From contig CALUNW010000005.1 of NCBI GenBank assembly GCA_944322145.1, forward strand, positions 62,001-126,000: a DNA stretch of 64,000 nt, given 5' to 3'. Under the pieces are notes generated by a model. The model searched no databases. It was not told the origin of the DNA and saw nothing but the letters and a program-made list of their open reading frames with translations. The DNA is from an uncultured Atopobiaceae bacterium (GTDB lineage: Bacteria; Actinomycetota; Coriobacteriia; Coriobacteriales; Atopobiaceae). A program made the position numbers and the translations under genes. Shown here one piece after another: positions 31,304 to 39,130 of this stretch (position 1 is the stretch's first letter; every line of letters begins with the position of its first letter).

Positions 31304-32808
31304 GCGCGCTTGAGTTCGACCACGTGTCCTTCTCGTATGCGGGCGCGACGTCGCCCGTCCTTCTCGATGTCTCGCTCGAGGTGCCTGAGGGGGCGTTTGC
31401 GCTGCTGGTGGGTGACACGGGCTCGGGCAAGTCCACGCTTCTGCGCCTGGCCAAGCCCGAGATCGCGCCCGCGGGCAAGCTCGGCGGCTCGGTCCGCGTC
31501 TTCGGGACGGACCCGCGCGAACTTGGCGCGCAGGCCTCGGCCCGCGCCGTCGGCTACGTCTTCCAGAGCCCGGACGCGCAGATCGTCTGCGACACCGTGT
31601 GGCACGAGCTGGCCCTCGGCCTGGAGAACCTCGGCGCCCCCGAGCCCGAGATGCGCCGCCGCGTGGCCGAGACCTGCAACTTCCTCGGCATCGAGCCGTG
31701 GTTTCGCGCGCGCACCGCGGAGCTCTCCGGCGGGCAGCGCCAGGTGCTCGCTCTGGCCTCGGCGCTCGCGATGCGCCCGCGCCTGCTTCTGCTCGACGAG
31801 CCCACGAGCATGCTCGACCCCTTGGCCGAGAAGAGCTTTCTCTCGCTGCTCTTCCGCGCAAACCGCGAGCTCGGCGTCACCGTGGTGGTGGCAACGCACA
31901 CGCCCTGGTCGATGGCCGGCTACGCCACCTGCGCGCTCGCGATCGAGGGCGGGTCCGTGCGCGCGGTGCCGCTCGCCGAGGTTGCGACCGAGGCTCCCTT
32001 GTGCGTGCCGGGCCGCGACAGGTCGCGCGTCGTTGCGCGGCGCCCGCCCTCCGCTCGCTCATCGCGCCCAAACGACCAGAAGCACCCCGTTTTTCTCCGA
32101 AAAGTGGTCGAAAAAGCGCGGCCAATGACGGAGAGTCCGGTCGCTGATACCGAGAAGGACGCGATGCTCGCGGACGACGTCTGGTACCGCTACGACCGCG
32201 ACGCACGCTGGGTCCTGCGCGAGCTCGACCTCGCGGTGGGGGAGGGGGAGGTCCGCGCGCTCGTGGGGTCCAACGGCTGCGGCAAGTCCACGCTGCTCGC
32301 GACCCTTGCCGGCGTGGCACGGCCTGCTCGCGGCCGTGTGCGCAACGGGCTCGCCGCCTCCCAGGCGCTCCTGCCGCAGGCCCCCAAGGCGCTGCTCTCC
32401 TGCGAGACCGTGGCGGACGAGCTCATGGCATGGTCGCGCGTCGGCGGCTACGGACGCGCGGAGGTGGCGGACGCCCTTGCGCGCCTCGGCCTCGAAGACG
32501 CGGCGGACCGTCACCCCTACGACCTCTCCGGCGGGCAGCAGCAGCTGCTTGCGTTGGAGAAGCTGCTGCTCGTGCGCCCGCGCCTGCTGCTTCTGGACGA
32601 GCCGACCAAGGGGCTCGACTGCGCGGAGCGCGAGCGGGTCGCGCGGCGCCTGGCCGAGGTTCGCGATGACGGGGCGACCGTCCTTCTCGCCACGCACGAC
32701 ATGGGGTTCGTCCGTGCCGTCGCCGACCGCGTCTCGCTCATGTTCGACGGCGGCATCACCTGCACGGAGCCGACTGACGAGTACTTTGCCAACTCGTGGC
32801 TCTGGTAA
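31300..32808 (+). CDS. fused ECF ATPase (EcfA-EcfA), 502 aa
   Basis: Two complete ABC ATPase domains in one chain. The first (1-225) has GDTGSGKSTLLRL, Q-loop VFQSPDAQIV, signature LSGGQRQVLAL, Walker B LLLLDEPTSML. The second (about 285-502) has GSNGCGKSTLLATL, LSGGQQQLLAL and LLLLDEPTKGLD. Most ECF systems use two separate ATPases; tandem fusions are known. The linker of about 60 residues is Arg/Ser/Pro-rich. It energises the importer with EcfT. ATG 31300 overlaps the ecfT stop. Confidence 0.92.
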   Translation: MSALEFDHVSFSYAGATSPVLLDVSLEVPEGAFALLVGDTGSGKSTLLRLAKPEIAPAGKLGGSVRVFGTDPRELGAQASARAVGYVFQSPDAQIVCDTVWHELALGLENLGAPEPEMRRRVAETCNFLGIEPWFRARTAELSGGQRQVLALASALAMRPRLLLLDEPTSMLDPLAEKSFLSLLFRANRELGVTVVVATHTPWSMAGYATCALAIEGGSVRAVPLAEVATEAPLCVPGRDRSRVVARRPPSARSSRPNDQKHPVFLRKVVEKARPMTESPVADTEKDAMLADDVWYRYDRDARWVLRELDLAVGEGEVRALVGSNGCGKSTLLATLAGVARPARGRVRNGLAASQALLPQAPKALLSCETVADELMAWSRVGGYGRAEVADALARLGLEDAADRHPYDLSGGQQQLLALEKLLLVRPRLLLLDEPTKGLDCAERERVARRLAEVRDDGATVLLATHDMGFVRAVADRVSLMFDGGITCTEPTDEYFANSWLW

Positions 32809-32832
32809 ACCGCGCTCGAGCCTGTGCTTATA

Positions 32833-33061
32833 TGCAAAAAAGCGCTTCAGTCCATAACATGCACTGTCGTCATGCAAAAGTCGCCTTCAGTCCATGAGAA
32901 ACCGACTCCCTCAAAGCACTTCGGAGCTTGATGATAAGCCTACACATTAATTCTGGTCCTCAAGAGGGACGAGAGCGCCTCTTGAGAGCCAGAATTCCAT
33001 GGACTGAAGTGCGATTTTGCACTCGCTGTCAGCCAAATATGGACTGAAGGGCAAAAATGCA
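32833..33061. repeat. nested triple-hairpin element, copy 2
   Basis: Outer pair TGCAAAAAAGCGCTTCAGTC/ATATGGACTGAAGGGC then AAAAATGCA; middle pair ATGCAAAAGTCGCCTTCAGT (32872)/CCATGGACTGAAGTGCGATT (32997); core AATTCTGGTCCTCAAGAG/CTCTTGAGAGCCAGAATT at 32949-32996. Same plan and length (229 bases) as the copy at 2111-2339 but many sequence differences, most of them compensated. It fills the gap after the ATPase gene. Confidence 0.85.
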
Positions 33062-33094
33062 GCGGGACGGGCGTTGCCCGACTCGCCTCGACCA

Positions 33095-33523
33095 CTAGAA
33101 CAGCAGGAACGGCTCGCTCTCGGACATGACGTCCTCGTCGATGTCATCGAGGTCGTCGTAGTGGGCGTGCTCGTCCTCGTCATCCTCCTCGCCCCAGCCG
33201 TAGGCATTGGCAAAGTCGCTGTCCTCGTCGGTCACGGGCAGGGCGCTCGTGATCGAGCACAGGCCGTCCATGGCAGGGACGATCTTCTGCCATTGGCAGA
33301 TGACCGGCTCGGAGGGCGCGCCCTCCAGCTCGCAGAGGGAGTCGAGGAAGATCTCATGAGCGCCGTCGAGCAGGTCGGAGCCCTTGCGGATCTGCTGGAA
33401 GTGGTCGGCGAACTTCTCCATCGCCTCGTCGGCGTTCTCGGCCTCCACGACGCAGGGCATGAGGCAGTAGTTGTCCTTGCTGTCCGAGTCGTCGTTGTAG
33501 CTGAAGTTCCCGATGTACAGCAT
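33095..33523 (-). CDS. acidic conserved-style hypothetical protein, 142 aa
   Basis: I do not recognise a family. The protein starts MLYIGNFSYNDD, has a short amphipathic section ENADEAMEKFADHFQQIRKG then SDLLDGAHEIFLDSLCELEG, and ends in a strongly acidic tail (about 105-142; GEEDDEDEHAHYDDLDDIDE) finishing SEPFLLF. No signal peptide or membrane helix. It lies on the minus strand between the ECF ATPase and S-component genes and starts after GAGGACACC, with good codon use, so it is probably real. Confidence 0.75.
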   Translation of the reverse strand: MLYIGNFSYNDDSDSKDNYCLMPCVVEAENADEAMEKFADHFQQIRKGSDLLDGAHEIFLDSLCELEGAPSEPVICQWQKIVPAMDGLCSITSALPVTDEDSDFANAYGWGEEDDEDEHAHYDDLDDIDEDVMSESEPFLLF

Positions 33524-33579
33524 GGTGTCCTCCTCAAACGTCGCCGGCCCTGCGGAGCCCCTATGGCAAACTGGTACCC

Positions 33580-34290
33580 ATGAACGCCCAGAAGCAAACG
33601 CGCCGGCCGCTCGCCGGCCTCATCCGCGCCGCCGAGGTGCCCGCGCTCGCGGCGGTGCCCGCGGCCATGGTCGTGCTCGCGCTGGCGGGGGTGCGCGCCA
33701 CCGCCGGGCTCACGCTCGTCGTGGCAGTGCTCGCGGTGGCCCTCGTGTTCGCGGGCTTTGAGGCCTCGCGCCCCGCGCTGCGCCAGCTCATGCCCACCGC
33801 CGTGCTCGCCGCCGCGGCCGCCGCGGGACGCGTGCTCTTCGCGCCGCTCCCCGACGTCAAGCCGGTCTCGGCGATCGCCATCGTGGCGGGCGCTGCGCTG
33901 GGGCGGCGCAGCGGCTTCGTGGTCGGCGCGCTCGCGGCGCTGCTCTCCAACCTCTTCTTTGGGCAGGGGCCGTGGACGCCCTGGCAGATGTACGCATGGG
34001 GTCTCGTGGGCTACGTCGGTGGCGTCCTGGGCGAGAAGGACCTGCTCTCCCGCGCGCCGGTTCTCTACGGGTGGGGCCTTCTCTCCGGCCTGGTCTACGG
34101 CCTCATCCTGAACGGCTACCACGTCCTCGGCTACGTCCAGCCGCTCACCTGGCCCGCCGCGCTCGCGGCCTGCGCGGCGTCGCTGCCGCTGGACGTGACG
34201 CACGGCGTGGCGACGGTCGCGTTTCTCGCTGCGATCTGGCTGCCCTGGGGTCGCGCGATTCGCCGCGTGGTGGCCAAGTACGACCTGTGA
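33580..34290 (+). CDS. ECF transporter substrate-binding (S) component, 236 aa
   Basis: Six to seven helices. The section VKPVSAIAIVAGAALGRRSG then LLSNLFFGQGPWTPWQMYAW, ending WGLVGYVGG, is characteristic of the ECF S components that accompany DUF4430 lipoproteins and the fused ATPase, a group that includes cobalamin transporter CbrT. Asp/Asn-rich ends suggest the substrate pocket faces outward. Specificity for cobalamin or cobinamide is inferred from the cluster and the upstream riboswitch. It is separated from the rest of the cluster by the acidic protein on the opposite strand and so has its own promoter. Confidence 0.88.
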   Translation: MNAQKQTRRPLAGLIRAAEVPALAAVPAAMVVLALAGVRATAGLTLVVAVLAVALVFAGFEASRPALRQLMPTAVLAAAAAAGRVLFAPLPDVKPVSAIAIVAGAALGRRSGFVVGALAALLSNLFFGQGPWTPWQMYAWGLVGYVGGVLGEKDLLSRAPVLYGWGLLSGLVYGLILNGYHVLGYVQPLTWPAALAACAASLPLDVTHGVATVAFLAAIWLPWGRAIRRVVAKYDL

Positions 34291-34330
34291 GGCGCGCGCC
34301 CTTCTCGCCCGCCGCCCGGGGTTATCTCCA

Positions 34331-34408
34331 CATGGTTTTGCAGTAGGGAATGGGACCAGAAGGCCCGCAAAAGCTGTGCTGGGCCCCGTTACCTACTGCA
34401 AAACCATG
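34331..34408. terminator. long inverted repeat between ecfS and yebC
   Basis: CATGGTTTTGCAGTAGG and CCTACTGCAAAACCATG (17 bp, perfect) enclose an inner GGGACC/GGGCC-rich stem. GTTCTTCTC follows at 34460. Probably ends the ecfS transcript. Together these explain most of the 294-base gap. Confidence 0.65.
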
Positions 34409-34584
34409 CGCCAATGGGGTATTTCGTGGGGTCGCCCCGCGTCCTGCCCCGGCCTCGCGTTCTTCTCGCTTTGCCCTTTACAACCCAACGACACTTGGCT
34501 ATCGTAGGCATGTTTCATGCCACGAATCACTGTCGAGGGCTTCGCCGGCGGGGGCAGCCGCCGCGGGGCAAGAAGGAGATGTAC

Positions 34585-35382
34585 ATGTCCGGACACTCTA
34601 AGTGGGCAACCACCAAGCACAAGAAGGCCGCCATCGACGCCAAGCGCTCGTCGCTCTTCTCCAAGCTCTCCCGCAACATCACCGTTGCGGCCAAGCTCGG
34701 CGGCGACCCCAACCCGGACAACAACGCCACCCTCGCGGCCGCCGTTGCCCGCGCCCGCATGGTCTCCATGCCCAACGCCAAGATCAAGGCTGCCATCGAC
34801 AAGGCCTTCGGCTCCGGCTCCGACGCCGCCAACTACGCCGAGATTACCTACGAGGGCTACGGTCCCGCCGGCGTGGCCGTCTACGTCGACTGCCTGACCG
34901 ACAACAAGAACCGCACCGCCGCCGACGTGCGCTCCGCCTTCTCCCACTCCGGCGGCTCGCTCGGCACCTCCGGCTCCGTCGCGTTCCAGTTCGAGCGCAA
35001 GGGCTCCATCGCCGTCGAGAAGATCATCAAGTCCGAGGACAAGAAGGTTGCCGACAAGGAGAACGCTGTCGACGAGGACGAGTTCATGATGGCCGTCGCC
35101 GAGGCCGGCGGCGAGGACTACGAGGACGCCGGCGACGAGTGGATCGTCTGGACCGCCTACGACAAGATGCAGGACGTCCAGAAGTCCCTCGAGGAGCAGG
35201 GCATCGAGGTCAAGGGCTCCGAGCTCACCATGGTCCCCACGACCCCGACGCAGGTCTCCGTGGCCGACGCCAAGAAGGTCCAGCGTCTCGTCGACCGCCT
35301 CGACGAGCTGGAGGACGTCCAGAACGTCTACCACACCATGGACATGACCGACGAGATCGTGGCCGCCCTCGACGAGGAGTAG
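34585..35382 (+). CDS. yebC: YebC/PmpR-family protein, 265 aa
   Basis: Begins MSGHSKWATTKHKKAAIDAK, the universal YebC start, and has VSMPNAKIKAAIDKAFGSGS, ITYEGYGPAGVAVYVDCLTD and NKNRTAADVRSAFSHSGGSL in the family order, with the acidic C-terminal domain ending in VYHTMDMTD. Originally described as a transcriptional regulator; recent work shows YebC proteins help ribosomes through proline stretches. 265 residues is slightly longer than usual (about 245). ATG 34585 is set by AAGGAG and by the conserved start; the frame upstream is non-coding. Confidence 0.96.
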   Translation: MSGHSKWATTKHKKAAIDAKRSSLFSKLSRNITVAAKLGGDPNPDNNATLAAAVARARMVSMPNAKIKAAIDKAFGSGSDAANYAEITYEGYGPAGVAVYVDCLTDNKNRTAADVRSAFSHSGGSLGTSGSVAFQFERKGSIAVEKIIKSEDKKVADKENAVDEDEFMMAVAEAGGEDYEDAGDEWIVWTAYDKMQDVQKSLEEQGIEVKGSELTMVPTTPTQVSVADAKKVQRLVDRLDELEDVQNVYHTMDMTDEIVAALDEE

Positions 35383-35395
35383 GCAGCGCTCGTCT

Positions 35396-35493
35396 CATAC
35401 GAACCTGGGGGGCGCCCCCGTTCTTCTCTCCGGCTCACTGCGCTGCGCGCAGAAGTCGCCGGGCGAGAAGAACGGGGGCGCCCGTGTCGTATG
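35396..35493. terminator. bidirectional terminator carrying a motif pair in its stem
   Basis: CATACGA and TCGTATG at the base, then GGGCGCCCCCGTTCTTCTC paired with GAGAAGAACGGGGGCGCCC. The recurrent motif forms part of both arms. It lies between the convergent yebC and hypothetical genes, the placement seen for uptake-sequence terminators in Neisseria. Confidence 0.75.
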
Positions 35494-35539
35494 TGCCGAA
35501 AGGTCGCCGACCGGGAAATGGGGCCCGCGCCTCCGCCTG

Positions 35540-35806
35540 CTACTCCACGGTGCCGTAGACGCCGGCCCAGCCGTGTCCCACGAGGATGGAGTTGATCTGG
35601 TCGCAGAGGCGCTGGCGCGTGTAGGTGCGCGAGGGGAGGGCCTCCACGACCTCGGCGAGGTCGGTGCTCAGGTCGAAGATCTCCGCGCGCGTCACCACGT
35701 CGAGCTTGGAGCACGTGGCGGCCGACGAGATGCCCGGCACAAAGATGGCGTCGACGAGCCGCTGCAGCTCGCCGTAGTCCTCGCTGCGGACGTCCGACCC
35801 GAACAT
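35540..35806 (-). CDS. small hypothetical protein, 88 aa
   Basis: No family recognised. MFGSDVRSEDYGELQRLVDA begins a mostly helical chain with KLDVVTRAEIFDLSTDLAEV, then RTYTRQRLCDQINSILVGHG. No signal peptide or membrane helix. ATG 35806 follows AGGGAGG; an open frame continues upstream but lacks a ribosome site. The gene diverges from the aminotransferase gene, whose start is about 100 bases away. Confidence 0.7.
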   Translation of the reverse strand: MFGSDVRSEDYGELQRLVDAIFVPGISSAATCSKLDVVTRAEIFDLSTDLAEVVEALPSRTYTRQRLCDQINSILVGHGWAGVYGTVE

Positions 35807-35904
35807 GTGGCCTCCCTGTAAGCGCTTCTTTTCGTCCCAAACATGGTAGCAGCCGCGCGGCGGATTGCATCTATACTCAGTCTGGACCCTACAGAGGAGG
35901 AACC

Positions 35905-37191
35905 ATGACATCCGCGTATCAGAACATGACCGACGCCGAGCTCGACGCCGCGCTCGCCGACCTCGAGCGCCAGGCGGACGAGCTGCGCGCCCTGAACCTC
36001 AAGCTCGACATGGCCCGCGGCAAGCCGAGCCCCGAGCAGACCGCGCTCTCCAAGCCCATGCTCGACCTCGTGACCAGCGAGACCGATCTCACCGACGGCG
36101 GCGCCTCGGTGGACAACTACGGCAACCCCGACGGCCTGCCCTCCGCGCGCGCCCTTGCCGCGGAGCTGCTCGGCGTCGACCCCGCCAACGTGAGCGTCAT
36201 CGGCTCCTCGAGCCTCAACCTCATGTACGACTGCGTCGAGAACGGCTACGTCCATGGCATCGCCGGCTGCAAGCCCTGGTGCCAGCAGGGGACCGTCAAG
36301 TTCCTCTGCCCCGCGCCCGGCTACGACCGCCACTTCACCGTGACCGAGAGCTTCGGCATCGAGAACGTGCCGGTGCCCATGTGCGAGGACGGCCCCGACA
36401 TGGACGTCGTGCGTGAGCTGGTCGAGAAGGACCCGCAGGTCAAGGGCATCTGGTGCGTGCCCAAGTACGCCAACCCCACCGGCGTGACCTACTCCGACGA
36501 GGTCGTGCGCGCCTTCGCGGCCCTGAAGCCCGCCGCCCCCGACTTCCGCATCTTCTGGGACAACGCCTACGCCGTGCACACCTTCGCCGGCGAGGGTGAC
36601 GAGCTCCTCAACATCTTCGACGCCCTCGCCGAAGCAGGCGCCGACAACCTCGTCTACGAGTTCGCGTCCACGGCCAAGGTGACCTTCCCGAGCTCCGGCA
36701 TGGCGTGGGTCACGGCGTCCCCGGCCGACATGGCGGAGCTGCGCCGCGCGTTCTCTGCCATGCGCGTCTCCCCGGAGAAGGTCTCCCAGCTCGCGCACGT
36801 CAAGTTCCTCAAGGATGCCGCGGGCGTGGCCGAACACATGAGAAAGCACGCCGCCGTGGTGGCGCCGCGCTTCGCCCTGGTGGAGGAGAGGCTCTCCGCC
36901 GGCCTCGGGGAGCTGGGCGTTGCCACGTGGACGCACCCCAAGGGCGGCTACTTCGTGAGCTTCGAGGGCCCGGAGGGGTCGGCAAAGGCGATTGTGGCCC
37001 TCGCCAAGGAACTGGGCGTCACGCTGACCGGCGCTGGCGCGCCCTGGCCCTACGGCCGCGACCCGCGTGACACCAACATCCGCATCGCGCCGACCTACCC
37101 CTCGCTCGAGGAGCTCGGCCGGGCGCTCGACGTGTTCGTGGTGGCGGTCAAGCTCGTGTCCGCACGTCTGGCCAAGGCCGAGCGCGCCTAA
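35905..37191 (+). CDS. PLP-dependent aminotransferase of the MocR-like class I group, 428 aa
   Basis: Matches the group annotated as aspartate/alanine aminotransferases with a MocR-type domain: LKLDMARGKPSPEQTALSKP near the N-terminus, DNYGNPDGLPSARALAAELL, VPKYANPTGVTYS, WDNAYAVHTF and EFASTAKVTFPSSGMAWVTA, in which Lys (about 253) binds PLP. The C-terminus RDTNIRIAPTYPSLEELGRA contains the substrate-carboxylate Arg. There is no DNA-binding domain. The amino donor is probably alanine or aspartate. ATG follows GAGGAGGAACC. Confidence 0.93.
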   Translation: MTSAYQNMTDAELDAALADLERQADELRALNLKLDMARGKPSPEQTALSKPMLDLVTSETDLTDGGASVDNYGNPDGLPSARALAAELLGVDPANVSVIGSSSLNLMYDCVENGYVHGIAGCKPWCQQGTVKFLCPAPGYDRHFTVTESFGIENVPVPMCEDGPDMDVVRELVEKDPQVKGIWCVPKYANPTGVTYSDEVVRAFAALKPAAPDFRIFWDNAYAVHTFAGEGDELLNIFDALAEAGADNLVYEFASTAKVTFPSSGMAWVTASPADMAELRRAFSAMRVSPEKVSQLAHVKFLKDAAGVAEHMRKHAAVVAPRFALVEERLSAGLGELGVATWTHPKGGYFVSFEGPEGSAKAIVALAKELGVTLTGAGAPWPYGRDPRDTNIRIAPTYPSLEELGRALDVFVVAVKLVSARLAKAERA

Positions 37192-37355
37192 GGGGCGTCG
37201 GCCGTCGTCGGCGCTGTCCGCCGGGTTTTTCGCCGCCGCGGAATTCTGGTATTGTCGTCGGACGTGGCCTTGCCCTCCCCGGCGGAGGGTCGATGCCCTA
37301 TGCTTAGAGTTTCCGGGCGCATGCCCGAGCAACGTACGTGAGGAGTGTCCAGCAG

Positions 37356-38087
37356 ATGGCGGGAGCCAAGAAGAACGGCGATAAACGCAGGAAGACTGCC
37401 GAGAAGGACCAGGCAAAGGCGCAGAAGCAGCGCAAGCCGGGCGAGCTCTCGCGCTTCCAGAAGGCCGTCATCATCATCTTCATCGTGATCTTTGCCGGCT
37501 CGACGCTCGCAGGGGCGCTGGCCTCTGTGGTCCAGAGCCAGAACAGCCAGAGCCAGGAGCTCACCGTCGAGACGATGGACGAGAGCTACGAGGGCGCCGT
37601 CGCGGACCTCGAGGCCAAGGTGGCCGAGAACCCCGACGACACCGAGTCGCTCCTCTCGCTCGCGCAGAACTGCTCCTCGTGGGGCACGAGCGTCCTCATG
37701 CTCGCCACGACCGACGACGAGGTGGCTCACGGCAACGAGCTGCTCGAGAAGGCCGTGGGATACTACGACGACTACCTCGAGCGCGAGGACTCCCCCTCGG
37801 CGAGCGTGAGCCGGGCGCTGTGCCTGTACTACCAGGGCAAGACCGACGAGGCCACGACGGCGCTCGAGGGGGTCACGACCGACCATCCCGACTATGCGCC
37901 CGGCTGGTACAGCCTCGGCGCGCTCTACGAGGGGCAGGGCAAGACCGACGAGGCTAAGTCCGCCTACGAGAAGGCCGTCGAGCTCGACCCCGATGACGAG
38001 GAGGGCGTGAAGAGCTCCGCAGAGTCTCGCCTCGAGGCGCTCGCGGACTCGGACGCCGACGACACCACCGACGACACGGCCGAGTAG
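37356..38087 (+). CDS. membrane-anchored TPR protein, 243 aa
   Basis: A Lys/Arg-rich cytoplasmic N-terminus (about 1-40), one membrane helix (AVIIIFIVIFAGSTLAGALA) and an extracytoplasmic region with tetratricopeptide repeats (ADLEAKVAENPDDTESLLSL; then APGWYSLGALYEGQGKTDEA, followed by a helix ending AVELDP). The acidic tail is DSDADDTTDDTAE. It probably scaffolds other envelope proteins. It heads a run (STAS, tat genes, topA) with short spacers. ATG 37356 has GAGGAG upstream; a GTG at 37338 is an alternative. Confidence 0.85.
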   Translation: MAGAKKNGDKRRKTAEKDQAKAQKQRKPGELSRFQKAVIIIFIVIFAGSTLAGALASVVQSQNSQSQELTVETMDESYEGAVADLEAKVAENPDDTESLLSLAQNCSSWGTSVLMLATTDDEVAHGNELLEKAVGYYDDYLEREDSPSASVSRALCLYYQGKTDEATTALEGVTTDHPDYAPGWYSLGALYEGQGKTDEAKSAYEKAVELDPDDEEGVKSSAESRLEALADSDADDTTDDTAE

Positions 38088-38106
38088 CACGGCCAGAGGA
38101 GAACAC

Positions 38107-38430
38107 ATGAGTCTTTCCATTGACATCAGGAGCGGGGCGGCCGGCGCGGCGAGCGTTGTCGTCTCGGGCGAGGTCGACGTCTCCAACGCCGACGAGCTGC
38201 GTACTGCCCTCGACCAGTGCCTCGCGGGGGACGTGACCGACCTCACGGTCGACCTTGCCGAGGTGCCCTACATCGACTCGACGGGCATCGGCGTCCTGGT
38301 GGGCGCGGCGCACCGCGCGGCCGAGAAGAACGTGCGCCTCGAGGTCGCGCGCCCGCAGAGAAACGTCGCCCGCGTGCTCGGGCTGCTCGGCGTCACCGCC
38401 GAGCTCAACATCAGCGAGGACGCCCGCTAG
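38107..38430 (+). CDS. STAS-domain anti-sigma factor antagonist, 107 aa
   Basis: Single STAS domain of the SpoIIAA/RsbV type: VVSGEVDVSNADELRTALDQ and VPYIDSTGIGVLVGAAHRAA, with Ser58 in DSTG as the expected phosphorylation site of a partner kinase. By family it would bind an anti-sigma factor/kinase when unphosphorylated and so free a sigma factor. Neither partner is within the window. It lies 19 bases after the TPR gene and 19 before tatA/B, so it is in the same operon. Confidence 0.93.
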   Translation: MSLSIDIRSGAAGAASVVVSGEVDVSNADELRTALDQCLAGDVTDLTVDLAEVPYIDSTGIGVLVGAAHRAAEKNVRLEVARPQRNVARVLGLLGVTAELNISEDAR

Positions 38431-38449
38431 GGCAGGGGAGGAGAGGCAC

Positions 38450-39127
38450 GTGTTTGGCATCGGAGGAACTGAGCTCTTCCTCATCCTGCTGTTTGCGTTC
38501 ATGATCTTCGGCCCGGACAAGCTCCCGGGCATGGGCAGGACGATCGGCCGCGCCCTGCGCCAGTTCAAGCAGGCGCAGGAGGGCTTCACGCAGGTGGTCC
38601 AGAGCGAGGTGCTCGACCCCGCCGCAGAGGCGATGAACGCGAGCGCCGGCAAGCCCAACCGCAAGCGTGCCGCCGAGCTCGACGAGGACGCCGACCTCGA
38701 GGGCGCCGCGAGCGAGGACGGCGCGGCCCCGCGCCGCACTGAGACCTTCGCCGAGCGCAAGAAGCGCCTCGCCGCCGAGAAGGCGGCCCGCGACGCCGAG
38801 GCCGCCGCAGCCCGCGAGGCCGCAGCGGAGACCGCCTCGCCCACCGACCCCAACGATGACGATGCCGACATCGCCGAGGGCGCATCGGAGCAGCCGGCGC
38901 CCGAAGGCGCAAACGAGCCCGCGGCCAAGACAACCCCCGCCAGCAAGCCGTCGGCCTCCGATCTCTACTCAATGAAGCGTCCCTCTCGCTCGGAGAGCGC
39001 CGTCGCCGGCGGGGACAGCCCCGCCGCGAGTCGCGAAGCGAGCGAGGAGCGCAGCGACGAGCGTGGAGCGGGCGGGGCTGTCCCCGCCGGCGACGGCGCC
39101 ACCCCCGACAACGTGAAGGAGGCCTAA
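38450..39127 (+). CDS. Sec-independent translocase TatA/TatB-type protein, 225 aa
   Basis: GGTELFLILLFAFMIFGPDK then LPGMGRTIGRALRQFKQAQE is the membrane anchor, FGP hinge and amphipathic helix of TatA/TatB. The Glu in the helix (GGTELFL) favours TatB. The rest is a long hydrophilic Glu/Ala/Lys tail. Residues about 184-216 are encoded by a palindrome, so the tail has been extended by repeat DNA. Starts at GTG 38450 after GGGGAGGAGAGG. It works with TatC, whose gene follows four bases later, in export of folded proteins. Confidence 0.9.
   Translation: MFGIGGTELFLILLFAFMIFGPDKLPGMGRTIGRALRQFKQAQEGFTQVVQSEVLDPAAEAMNASAGKPNRKRAAELDEDADLEGAASEDGAAPRRTETFAERKKRLAAEKAARDAEAAAAREAAAETASPTDPNDDDADIAEGASEQPAPEGANEPAAKTTPASKPSASDLYSMKRPSRSESAVAGGDSPAASREASEERSDERGAGGAVPAGDGATPDNVKEA
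38999..39097. repeat. GGCGGGGACAGCCCCGCC inverted repeat inside the tatA/B gene
   Basis: Two perfect 27-base arms (GCCGTCGCCGGCGGGGACAG onward at 38999-39025; complement at 39071-39097) surround a 45-base loop. Each arm has its own GGCGGGGACAGCCCCGCC palindrome. It keeps the tat frame open and encodes AVAGGDSPAA ... GGAVPAGDGA. Confidence 0.9.
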
Positions 39128-39130
39128 GCC

